In this document: positions 26,040 through 36,213 of the stretch, piece by piece
How the letters are laid out: every line of letters begins with the position of its first letter
How positions within the stretch are numbered: position 1 is the stretch's first letter
Assembly: GCA_910591455.2 (NCBI GenBank)
Contig: OU342817.1
Coordinates: 8,485,915 to 8,549,914 of the forward strand
DNA length: 64,000 nucleotides
Source of the DNA: Pholis gunnellus
Taxonomy: Eukaryota; Chordata; Actinopteri; Perciformes; Pholidae
Reading direction: 5' to 3'
Position numbers and translations under genes: made by a program
Notes under the pieces: generated by a model
Seen by the model: the letters and a program-made list of their open reading frames with translations, nothing else
Databases searched by the model: none
Told to the model about the DNA's origin: nothing

Positions 26040-26540
26040 GTACCCGATCGGACACAGCCAGTCATGGATTTCTGTTTCCCACCAAAACAGCTGCCCGAGC
26101 CCACCAAGAGAGATGAAAAAACACAGGATCTGCATGCTCAAACAAAGGCCGGTTCATCGCGGGGCTGCGGCCGCCTTTGCATCGCCGAAGAAAAGCCCCG
26201 CTGCGATCGTCAATGCGTTCACACAAGACAACGAGCGAGGACTTTAATACGTCGACTGGCTAAGTGCACATCAAGCTGCTCCCCCGGACAGATAGATTCA
26301 AAACACCTCAGCCATGTTTTTTCTTGACCACCTAAAATAATTTCCTGGCTTTCAGTAGGATTGGCAGTGATGATTGTTTTTATTGACTCAGATGTTCCAT
26401 TAGGCGAGGAGCTGCTTGGGGTAAATGGCTCCTGACAGCAGCACGGAGCCGGCTGATGATGCCCCGTCACCGGACCTCACACCAGGGCTATTAACTGGCC
26501 CGCGGAGCGCCAGCGCTCCCCTGACAGTGACACGTACACG
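26040..26540. promoter_or_regulatory. CpG-enriched block, possible weak island or element
   Basis: CpG frequency rises here, most clearly at 26155-26260 (GCGGGG, GCGGCCGC, TCGCCG, GCGATCG, GCGAGG, ACGTCGAC within about 100 bases) and again at 26440-26545. Plus-strand frames 26034-26327 and 26425-26622 are open, but their peptides match no family I know and no strong donor site follows. It could be a minor promoter, an enhancer, or an exon I cannot recognise. Confidence 0.25.
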
Positions 26541-27849
26541 GAGGAAACATTACGCTGTCCTCCTGTCCTTCTGTTCGCCTAGCAGTGTGTGGGTGAAAGC
26601 AGAGGACTGGAGACAGGAATGATGGCGTTTTAGATTCAAAGGAAGTTCCAAAAAAAGGAAATCTGGAGGACATTCGTCAATTAAATTTCTCAAAGTGCAG
26701 ACACAAGGACAAGAGACTCAATTCAACAGTGCACTTACACTGAATACCATTTGATGGCGCGCATGAAATTGCACCTGTTATGTTATGTGCTGCGTTTTTT
26801 AAAAAGGACCTCAAACTGCTAAATCCTTTTATGAAAAGATCCAAAAGCTTGTCTAATTAGGTGCACATATCAGCTGAGGAGATAATGTTCTGCTCTTTTT
26901 TTAGTGTTGTCGGAAAGAGAGTTACAATTTGCATTTACATAAAATCTTCTTTCATCTTTTGTTCATCTGTTGGTTGATTAATTAACTGTCTATTGTCTCT
27001 ATAGAATGTAAGAAAATTGTGAACAATGCCTGTCCATGGGCCCAAGGGTCTGTTTGGGAGATTCGGTTCCTTTGCAAATCATAAACGCAGCTTACTGTAT
27101 TAAAGTAATCAGCACTTTGAGCAACAGTCTGCTCACTGATTTACAAACCTCTGGACGTCATTACCTCATACCGATAATGCAAGTCTGACAAAAATGATTG
27201 CAGAATTGATGTTCGGTCAATGGCTAATGGATACCAGTGCTAAAGCTAGCGTATTATCTTACAATCTAAATTAATGGAAGTCAATGGAAGCCAGGAATGG
27301 CGGGAGACATCCATTACAATTTCTAAAACACAGCAAAATGGTTAACAAAAAGCTGCAATATGATGATGTGTGTGTGATTTAAAGTAAATATAAATTGTAA
27401 AATCACTGATAAGGTTTAATAAGCAATGTTGCAATAATTCTTGATTGACAAAACCGTTAATAGACTTGTCGGTTCAGTGATATCGTAATCTAATTTATAC
27501 TTTTCTACAGATATTGCAGTGTTGCAATAGTAAAAATGGAGTTAGGAGGAAAAGCTGTGACCTGCAGGGTGACTGCATATAGTGGGCGGCTCTCAGTCAG
27601 TTCAGGTTCATCCAGTTAACTAAAAAAACTAGAAATGTAACTGCGACTGCAATTGAAACCTGTGGGATGTCAGCAATAAAATCGAAAAAGTGTGTTTACT
27701 GGGATGTCCACTCGTCACGTCAGCTGAACTCCACTTGGGAAAACAGACATGCAGGCACAGCACAGCGAGTGACAAGCCGCACAGTTGTTTAAATTGGAAA
27801 AACACGCGTGCGCACACACACAGTCGAGCCTCGTCAGCAATCCTTAATT

Positions 27850-27868
27850 CACACACACACACACACAA
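27850..27868. repeat. (CA)n microsatellite, about 9 units
   Basis: A short perfect CA array preceded by a degenerate CA-rich stretch (27810-27825). Confidence 0.9.
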
Positions 27869-28059
27869 CTCAGAAGTGCTCTCCCTCCATGAACACTCCA
27901 CCTGTGTGCGTCAGCGTTACCGCCTGTGGTACCAGATAGAGCCATGCTGTCACGCAGGAGTGATTAGAGCCTCCTTTTTATAATCTCCCTCCTCTGTCCT
28001 TTCTCCACACATCATTACGGTGACACAGAGCCTGCTTTATAACCCCTCAGCCCCCCCGT

Positions 28060-28290
28060 CACTGCCCCACAGCGACCGCCTCCCTCCAGCCTCCGAGCAG
28101 GGCCTCGGAGGGGCGATGATCACGATGGCGTGTTGGGCCCCGGGGTCCCTGCAGCATGGCAGCTTTAATTTCACGCTTTGTTAATGTTCCCCCATTGCAA
28201 GTGCCTGTCCCGCCCGATGCCCTCCACAGCCCCGAACCAGGGTCGCATCCGTCCTGGCTGCCCTGTGGTTGGAACAAGGACTTGGTCCGG
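28060..28290. promoter_or_regulatory. Candidate conserved or regulatory GC-rich block
   Basis: A GC-rich block with a palindromic GGGCCCCGGGGTCCC-like core near 28136. It is followed by an AT-richer string reading TTTAATTTCACGCTTTG near 28163, then GTTAATGTTCCC and CATTGCAAGTG (C/EBP-like). A TATA-like CTTTATATCTC lies just downstream at 28303. No recognisable protein frame covers it. It may be an enhancer or minor promoter, judged from texture only. Confidence 0.22.
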
Positions 28291-28790
28291 GAGGAACAAC
28301 TCCCTTTATATCTCTTTTTTTTTTTCCTCCAACTGTCGTCCATTTGTTGGAAATCTCTCCTTCACCACCTCCGCCCCCCGCTTACCTTTATCTCTTTCTC
28401 TACCCGTTGTGCACTCTGTCACTGTCTGTTTCACTCTCGACCGCCCCCTCTCTCATTCCCTCTCACCCACGTCGATTATCTATCTGTCTTCTATTGCAGT
28501 CTCTTTCTCGTTCGCCGCCTTCCCCTCTCTCCGGTAAACAGCTCTTTCTCTCCGCTCAGCCCACTCTCCGCACATTCACTGTATCTTCCTTGCGTTCTCT
28601 CCCTCTCACCTCGATCGCTGCTCTTCATCTCTCTCCGTCCCATTATCTTCCCCTTTAATTCCGACACACTCTATTTTCATTCGGCTCTGCTCGCAGTCTC
28701 AATTTGGATGAACACGTCTCATTGCATCTCTCCCCCTCTCTTTTCCTCTGTCTCCGTCCTTAAGCCTCCATCCACACACTGTACCATCTG
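28291..28790. repeat. Pyrimidine-rich tract, about 500 bases
   Basis: The plus strand is dominated by C and T, by eye about three quarters, with repeated TCTC, TTCTC and CCCTCTC motifs that do not form a regular array. Three overlapping plus-strand frames (up to 214 codons) run through it because purine-poor sequence makes few stop codons; their Ser/Leu/Pro/Phe composition shows they are not real proteins. Such tracts can adopt triplex structure when mirror-symmetric, and this one is only partly so. Confidence 0.8.
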
Positions 28791-29857
28791 TATTTCCTAA
28801 GCACAGAGGGGCTGAGAATCATCATTCTGTCAACATGCTCCTTCTGCGCGATGCGGCAAGCCACTCTGAGGCATCCCTTAAAAAAATGCCACCGTATGCA
28901 CAAACTTGTTGAACAACAGTTTTCAGAGTCAGCTTGAATACGTCTCCAAAAGGGTAAAACAAAGGCCTCCAACCTGCGACTCCATTCTGTCTACTTTGAC
29001 TGTGCTGTTCTCCCACATAGTGTTCTTCTTTTGCATACTGTTCAGCACTATTGTTCCACATACTGTTGTCACAGATTTAACATTAACAAACTGGGAATAA
29101 TAGAAAGAGCTTGGGACCAAACTTTCCCAAAATCTCTAAAAGTTTTTCCTTTTTCGTCACCGGGTATATCGCTACCTGGTTTTTCATAGTTTATGCACAT
29201 GGTTTGGGAACCCAGAGACGTACAGGGGTTATAGACCATATCAGGAAGTGTCAGAGCTGCTAATGAGCTATTTTCAATGGTCACAAAACTCCAACCGTCA
29301 CCGCCGACTACAGCTAATTGTAATGTTAAAGGTAATGTCGACGCAAACATGTCATTTACTGAAATGATAAAATTGGACGGCATTTCAACTGCTACTTCAC
29401 AAACCTAAAGAACAAATGCAATAACATACAGCAAGCACCTCCGGCCAACACACTGTGAAAACTAAACAGCGCTTATTTCAGAATTCAATTTGGGTTTGCA
29501 CAAAACCTTACAGCAGACAGTTTGGATGGACATCAAGAAGCAGGAGACAAGTGCTGCTTTTATCATTCATTATTCATTATTTGCTGTGTTTGTGCTTCTG
29601 CCGTGTGTCTGTAGATATTAAAAGGGCCTTCCAACCAGATAAGCATGCAACACAAACGACTGGATAATCACAAGGAGGCTCTCCGAAATGAAAAAATGGT
29701 TGAAGCTCTTTGGTTTGAGGAGGGTCTTGTTTCCCAGACAAAGGTAACAGAATCTCTTTGTGAGTGAAGTCATGAGGTCTCCTGTGGGAGGGCATTGATC
29801 GGTGAAACACTGAGGAGAAAGGGAGCACCTATCGGATTCTACCCCCACCCCCCTCCA
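28791..29857. other. Non-coding interval
   Basis: No gene is supportable. The sequence is of mixed composition, with overlapping short frames on both strands that show no family signature and no splice context. Confidence 0.55.
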
Positions 29858-29878
29858 ACACACACACACACACACACA
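29858..29878. repeat. (CA)n microsatellite, about 10 units
   Basis: A perfect CA array preceded by a C-rich stretch (29841-29853). Confidence 0.93.
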
Positions 29879-30098
29879 AACCGAACTTTACTCATGAAAA
29901 CTGTTTGTGCTCACACTCTTATTGGCATTCAAGTCCACAAACTTTTCCTCCTACTCACACACAGCACACTCACACACCCATAAGCAGCGCCAGAGCTCGA
30001 CGCCGATATGCATCAGTGTATCGGACTAATCAGACAGAATATCTATTCATTAGATCCGCACTCTGGAACTGACATGCCTTGCCAAAGACCACATTTTA

Positions 30099-30122
30099 AC
30101 ACACACACACACACACACACAC
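30099..30122. repeat. (AC)n microsatellite, about 12 units
   Basis: A perfect AC array. Confidence 0.93.
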
Positions 30123-30295
30123 CTAGCACCACTGGAAACGGTCACACAAAACAATAGCTCCGCTCGTGTTTTGGCAGAAACAGCCGAGGCCTTAACACCT
30201 GCCATGATTGTTTGTCCCTGAATTTGACTTAATCGTGACACTTGCCCGCGGATCACAGGTTATAGCTATTGTTCAAAGTTCTCTCTAAGCTGCTT

Positions 30296-30308
30296 GTTGC
30301 TAGGTAAC
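30296..30308. promoter_or_regulatory. RFX-type X-box motif
   Basis: GTTGCTAGGTAAC is a close match to the imperfect-palindrome X-box bound by RFX transcription factors (two half-sites of the GTTGCY/RGYAAC type). A near-identical site, GTTGCTGGGTAAC, lies at 51822-51834. No promoter is evident beside either site, so function is unknown. Confidence 0.35.
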
Positions 30309-31060
30309 CGGCATTTATCAACCCCCTCTATTTTTTTTTTATTGTACTTTTTTACTTTTATTGCACGCCTTGAGTTGCTGCATCCTACAATTGCTACAAG
30401 GCGTGCTCCACATTTGGTACACTGTCTTTTGCAGTTACTGTAACGCACTGCAGATACAGTTTCCTACCTTGGGCTATGGCGCTGTGACACATCAATACTT
30501 AATCTTTCATTACACTTGTCTTAGATGACACTCTGCACGACTGTTTTCAGGTCTGTTTTGCATGCCTGGCTCCGCGCACATGCGTGCGTCTGCGTGTGCG
30601 TGCAGCGCAGGCCGAGTCCAATCTTTCACGTGAAACAGTTTTTTATCTCTGGACCGCTGTAGAAAATATTATTGTTTTTGCAGAACACTGCGAGGATCCA
30701 CACTGAGTTTATCAGCTCTCTACTATTCATACTGATACACCCAGAGATGCCCCGGCAGGTAAGATATACGGCAGTATGAAGTATGGCCTTGTCCACAGTG
30801 AGAAGGTACTGAACGCTATTTTGTGATGAGATGGGGACTGGGCCAAGGTGACCCTTCAGTAATATATGGGCTGCAGCTGCCAAGGCCTCCCAGGAAGGTA
30901 TTTGTCATCAGAGTCCCCCAAGTGTAAGGTTACCGACAAATCAGGTTATCAGTCTACCGTTTTTGTCAGGAATGGCACAAAAACACAGATTATCTTTTCA
31001 GTATAGCCCAGCGTTGCAGAAACAGACACATGCATACAGAAACAAATACCAAAGCACACA
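30309..31060. other. Non-coding interval
   Basis: A T-rich stretch lies at 30330-30360 and a GC/TG-rich degenerate stretch at 30570-30610. Nothing else is recognised. Confidence 0.5.
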
Positions 31061-31079
31061 TACACACACACACACACAC
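31061..31079. repeat. (CA)n microsatellite, about 9 units
   Basis: A short CA array inside a wider CA-rich stretch (31021-31079). Confidence 0.92.
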
Positions 31080-31939
31080 CCTGTGTAGGATGTACTGTAA
31101 GGTGTACCTGTCTACTATATGAATTCTTTGACCCCTACCCTTCAACATTACATGCCTAACCTTAACCTGTACCTTAACCCATGACTCTATTTCCAACTAC
31201 AGCACTGTACAGTACGGTAGTAACGCTTTACAGGCAACTATATAGTGACAAAGATCTAAAGTGCATTACATTTTAAATGTTCTGCCCTCAGTATTCCTGG
31301 TTTAATGTGCCGTATACAATGACAAAACATGGGGCAAAGCTGCTCAAATCAACATCAGTGTAAATTAAAATTGGAAGCGATTTAGTCCAATGCTTTTTTT
31401 TTTTTTTTTTACAGAAGTGACAGAATTTTCTAAACCCCCTTTTCTATTGATCATCATATGCAGAGTTTATCTCCCCCGATAGCCTGCGGTGCGCAGGATA
31501 ATCACACCCAGACAGAGTTGTGCTTTCATAAGTGGGAATATGTAAAACGTTTATTGAATAATGAATACGTCCACCGGTGAGCGTGTCTGCCCCGCTCCAC
31601 CTTGTTGCTATAAAAGTGACGCCGCCACTCCAAAGAGCATGAACTCTCTTGCACGTCAGCGGAGGTGGGCGGGAGCGGGGGTGACAAATGTGTAGCATTA
31701 TGTGAGGGGAGGCAGGAAGCTACACAACATGTCAGGATACAGATGCTCACATCTCCCTCACATCGCCTCCAGTGATGTATTTCAACCCACCGGTTTAATT
31801 GTGTCTGCCTTGAAAATATCCATCTTGCTTGCATCAGTGGCGGCAGAGCAGGGGTTAATGCAGGGGTTGGGGCACTTCTACAGTAAGTGCTGTATAGAGC
31901 TACTCAGGGTTGCGCAACTGTTACATTACATACCTACTG

Positions 31940-31943
<4 letters not shown>
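31080..31943. other. Non-coding interval
   Basis: A T17 run lies at 31394-31410. Overlapping minus-strand frames (31444-31834) and a plus-strand frame that enters the AT array have no family resemblance. No gene is supportable. Confidence 0.5.

Positions 31944-31994
<51 letters not shown>
31944..31994. repeat. (AT)n microsatellite, about 25 units
   Basis: A perfect AT array of about 51 bases, self-complementary and able to extrude as a hairpin. A further AT-rich stretch continues downstream to 32180, with a second array at 32138-32159. Confidence 0.97.
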
Positions 31995-31997
<3 letters not shown>

Positions 31998-32137
31998 TAT
32001 CCCATATGTCCAGCCTGAGTTCATTACTGCATACCACAATTATAATATTTACATACCAGAGAGGAGGGCCGAGTAGTTTGAGGCTAAGATTACTTATCAG
32101 GCCAATAAATGTGAATTTTGAGGAAACAATAAAATAT

Positions 32138-32159
32138 AATATATATATATATATATATA
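32138..32159. repeat. (AT)n microsatellite, about 11 units
   Basis: A short perfect AT array flanked by AAAATATAAT-type sequence on both sides. Confidence 0.93.
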
Positions 32160-32244
32160 AAATATATAATAATAAAATATCTTTGGAGAAAATTACAGAA
32201 ATAATTTGACTTTTTGATTAATATGTTTCACTTTCTGCACAAAA

Positions 32245-32420
32245 ATGTGATGAGAAGTTTGATACGACTCTCCTGTCTGTACTTTAATGGAGCTAGAGCA
32301 AAGATTAGCTTAGTTTAGCTTAAAGGGAAGCAAGGAGGAAGTAGCCTGTCTAAACTACAAACTAAACACTTAGACAAAAGATGCAACCTGTTATTTACTG
32401 AACATCAGAAATGTTAGAAG
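32245..32420 (+). repeat. Fragment of a dispersed percomorph repeat ('TTAGCTTAG...TTTAGCTTAAAG')
   Basis: The string GATACGACTCTCCTGTCTGTAC (32261 on), then 'atggagctagagc', 'agattagcttag', 'tttagcttaaaggg' and 'tagcctgtctaaa', follows the order of segments in a very abundant percomorph dispersed repeat that I know from memory (contrast 'gataccactctcatgtctgta', 'gctggagcc', 'ttagcttagcttagcataaagac', 'ctagcctggctctgtc'). The copy is diverged and partial, with no visible terminal repeats or target duplication. A family name would need a library search. Confidence 0.65.
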
Positions 32421-35174
32421 GCATATTCTTTAACTTATTCGTTTTCCCACTGTTTCCAGTTTTCACACCAAGGTATACAGGTAGATTATCCAGCTCCAAA
32501 CTTAATGCACAGACACAAGAGTGGTTTAATGTTCCCATCGAACACTAATTAAGCTAATGATTATGACGGCGTGTTAGGAAAAAATCCCCAAATTGCTGAG
32601 ATTAAAGTTGTAAATTTACAAGAAGAAACTTTGATATTCTCAGACATCATAGTGTAAAAACAAAAACAAACTAAATAAATGCTAATATTGTGGACTTTAC
32701 TGTAAAAACTAGAGACAAATAACTTCAAAGTCACGAGTCTTTTATTCACACTAAAAACGTACTATTGCTCTGAACATTACGTTACTCTGAAAATTGCACA
32801 CTGGCGCTTGTGAGGGACTGTGTGTATAGTAGTACAGACCAGGACTAGTACTGAAGCAGCTCACAAATCCTGCTGGTGCATTTTGAAGATATTTAATTGC
32901 TTTGCAGTGTCCACTCTGGTCTTGTGAAGTGCTTTAAAAAAATAAAATAAAATGCACAGTGCCTTTTGAAATCTAAATTTACGCCACAGCTAAACCTTGA
33001 TCTTCATCTCATCACCATTAACCACAAACAAAGCAGCCAAAGGTCCCAGACACAGTGGGCGGCCGGGTGAGTGATGAAGACAGAAAGTCTACGACGGCCT
33101 TTTGTCTCTCCAGGGATGTAAGCTGCGCCAGCCTAAGTAAGGAAATAAGCCCTTTTGCAAGCCAGAGCTGACCCACAGCCAGCTATAGGTAACAGAACTA
33201 AATAAAGATAAAAGCCGTCAAGAGGCTTTGTGATGGGCAGCTGACCGTACCATCGACGGGACGTTTGGGTGTGTCAGGCTATCGGAGCAGTGTCATGTGT
33301 CTTAGTGTGTTTGCGAGTCACTTCAGGTCGAGCCCTGGGATCGGCACGTCCGTCATTCCAGTCTAGTCTGGTGGCACTCGCCCGACCTACTTGTATTTTA
33401 AAAGGAACCACGAACAGCAGGTCAGCAGGCGCGAGTGGGAAGTGTTTGCCTTGAAAAGTGTTAGACCTTTAATTAAATATCTGTCTAAAACATAATGCAG
33501 TCACTGAATAAATCCCTGTTAAACAGAGCAAAGATAAGTGTACAAAAAGGTTGTTGTTTTATCGCCGCAGACACCTGACCTCTCTGCTTCGAATGCATAA
33601 CATTACAGTCAAGTATTTCTCAACATGCTGATTAAAAGCAACACCCGGTGGTGAGGAGGTAATAAGAGCAAGTAGTATAAAGTAGCAGAAAACGACAGTT
33701 TACCGCAACCGACTAGCTGGTCCATCACACACAGGAGCAACAAACCCAACAGGCCAAAGATATGAGGAGTGATATCATCCAGAAAGTGGGACGCAGCTCT
33801 GGGGTCATGGAATGTGTCTAAGAAGCTCGGGGAGATCCTATTAAACACGGCTACGTGACACCTGCTCCTCTCGGCTCTGACCAGGAAAACGACCTGAGCT
33901 CGTGTCGCCGTCCCTCGGATGAAGAGCAGTTTCGGGAACGTGCCGGACGAGCACAGAAGAGCTGGAGCCAGTAGTTCATAAGCAGCGCTAGTCGTCTGGC
34001 ACTTTGGTGATCCTGCATCAGAGCCCGTCTGTCTCCGCTTGTGTATGATGAAATTGAAAAAAAAACATAATGGGGTGAAAAAATGTGAAAAAAGCCCTTT
34101 TTGAAATGGTTCTGTATGGAACGGGGCTGAAGTGGGCGCTACACTGAGAGGAAAAAGCAGTATTGAAGAAAAAATCTTTTAGAGCCTTGAGTGAGACCTT
34201 TATTGTAATAGTCTTTGCTGTATTTTCTAAGGAGGTCATCTTCTTTGAGTCCTTACAGTTCTATCAAGACTTAACTTTCCTAACTAAAAACCCTGGAGGA
34301 CTTTCCAGTGTGCACATTATAAATTGCATTAAAAAGCATGGCGTTTTAGGCTCTGAATTAGCGTAACATCAAGCTGCCAGAAGATTCTTCTACTATATAT
34401 ATATATATATATATTGGTATTCCTTCAGCCATACTTTAATATCTATAAGCTCACCCCTCTCCCGTGGGGCATGGGCATGAGCTTTGCACACAATAATAAC
34501 AAGCTCTGTTTACTGCACAAACACTGTTACACAAGATATGGGGAGATGCAGAAGGTGGAGTCAGTATGTGAGCGGCCTACCTCGGGGTTAAGGGTTGGGA
34601 TGAAGCGACTCGGAACAAATAGAAGGATGCGCTCAATGTCATCAATGTCTGCCGTAATTGAGCCAATGACATATTGATCTTTGGGTTAATGAAGACAAAG
34701 CACACATGAGATAGGGTGTTTAAATCTCCCATGGTTAATTCCTCCGAATCCTAGCGTGAATCTTAACATATTCACTGTGCACAGAATGAGCGAGTATTGA
34801 AAAAGATAAGAGATTTTCACACTACAGAGGAGAACCGGCCGTAACACGTCGATTGTGATTCCTACTCGATGCTGCATTTCAAGTAGGATTAAAGATTCCA
34901 TTTGGCTAATATTTGGTTTTACTGTCGTCGTTTTTTAATTCAGTCATAATAACACTGTACTCATGAACAAAGTCATTGATGAGATGTGGGAACATGGTGA
35001 CAGATGGTGCATGAAACACACACTCCAGTAAGAGGGGCAGTAGAAAGAAAGAAAAGAAACCAGGACCAAAAAAATGCAGAAATTGCTTCTACGGTTTTAC
35101 CCTTCACCGGGAAACATGTGTCTGAGCTGTGCAGAGAAAGACTGAGTGCCTTTATTTACAGCAACACTTGCCTA
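32421..35174. other. Non-coding interval
   Basis: An AT array lies at 34393-34414. A modest CpG rise occurs at 33890-33950. The block 34690-34930 is complex and AT-rich with TTAATTCC and TAATATTTGG motifs and could be a conserved element, but I see no protein-coding evidence in it. Confidence 0.5.
34393..34414. repeat. (AT)n microsatellite, about 11 units
   Basis: A short perfect AT array. Confidence 0.93.
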
Positions 35175-35520
35175 CATGTTAGCGCACGGCTCCTGTCGCT
35201 GGCTGAGAGCTGGCCGGTGAAGAGAGTGTCACAGAGAGCGGCCGTCCATGGCAGCTCCCAGCAGCCGGGGCGATGAGGCAGAGATGAATCACGCCGACGT
35301 CCGTTCCTGCAGCTTTCGGCAGAGATCGGCCCACGGCTTGTTCCCCTCCTCGTGTGACTTCAGCAGGGGCGCGACCTTCAAAGATCACAAATCTTGCAAG
35401 TGTCACCAGTCATTAACCGAAGCAATATGTCCCGAGCCCTCTCTCCGTGGCCAAGTCCACAGCAGCGCACAGACAGAGGCCTGATAGCCGACTGTCCGGA
35501 TCCCTCGCTGTGCATCCATC
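35175..35520. promoter_or_regulatory. CpG-rich block with open frames on both strands
   Basis: CpG is frequent between 35,180 and 35,460 (for example AGCGGCCG, CCGGGGCG, CACGCCGACGTCCG, GATCGGCCCACGG, GGCGCGAC). A plus-strand ATG at 35248 sits in a good Kozak context (GTCCATGGC) and opens a 78-codon frame beginning MAAPSSRGDEAEMNH. Frames are also open on the minus strand (35179-35406 and 35378-35632), which is expected of GC-rich sequence. No known domain is visible and no strong donor follows. It could be a minor CpG island, an unrecognised exon or a conserved element. Confidence 0.3.
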
Positions 35521-36180
35521 TTTTCCAAGTGGTGCAGGGGCTGTAACATGGTGCGTAAACTCTGACCTTCAGCCAGTTATCACCATAAGGCAACGCGGAC
35601 CGCAAAAAGAATTCATTCGTAATTTTATGCATCTCATAAAATGTACTCCAGCATAGAAGTGGTTAGTTCTGTATAGCTTCCGGAGTCAATTCCCTCTGCG
35701 TACTGCAGTAGAAGTAAAAGAGACAATATTTAAATTTGTCACGTGATTGTTTGTCGAACCACTGCTTGAGCTACATGACCTCGGATACGAACAGTCCTCG
35801 GTATACGTCTCATTAATAATGCATGGTAGATATTCCGAATCAATTCATCAGGCAGCAGAGCCGAAGTCGAGCAGATGTAAGCCGGTGCATACAGCGCGGG
35901 CATTAAAATGAATAGTGGGGATTTCACAACAACTCGGTTCAGTTGAAGAGATTGCCGTCTTCCTCTTTTGTACTTTTTTTTCTTTCTTTTTTTTTTAATG
36001 AACTGTTTTGGGAAAAGAGTAAAAGATAACAGAGAGCTGGGGTGAGGAAAAGAAAAGAGTTATGTAATTCTATCAATATTTGTCTCTGTGAAAAGGGCTA
36101 ACATGGAAAGCGAAGCTGGCTCATGCATTCTCTAGCTCTTACTGTATTTTACTGGAATTTCACAACAGAGGGCAGCTGAA
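35521..36180. other. Non-coding interval
   Basis: A T-rich stretch lies at 35968-35997. Nothing coding is recognised. Confidence 0.5.

Positions 36181-36211
<31 letters not shown>
36181..36211. repeat. (CA)15 microsatellite
   Basis: A perfect CA array. The preceding CAACAGAGGGCAGCTG (36163-36178) loosely resembles a CTCF core. Confidence 0.95.

Positions 36212-36213
<2 letters not shown>

Larger units (their letters stand above)
24906..28290. other. Non-coding interval with GC-rich blocks
   Basis: No gene is supportable. A purine-rich stretch (24977-25016) is followed by a pyrimidine-rich stretch (25056-25097). Bases 25340-25890, 26040-26540 and 28060-28290 are complex, partly GC-rich blocks listed separately. 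A short CA array lies at 27850-27868. The open frames in the GC-rich blocks overlap on both strands and none resembles a known protein. Confidence 0.5.

Noticed and set aside
28156..28800. 214-codon plus-strand open frame
   Set aside because: Lies on a pyrimidine-rich tract that suppresses stop codons; three overlapping frames are equally open and the peptide is Ser/Leu/Pro/Phe low complexity.
36163..36178. CTCF-like core CAACAGAGGGCAGCTG
   Set aside because: Only part of the consensus is present and such matches are frequent by chance; no further support.
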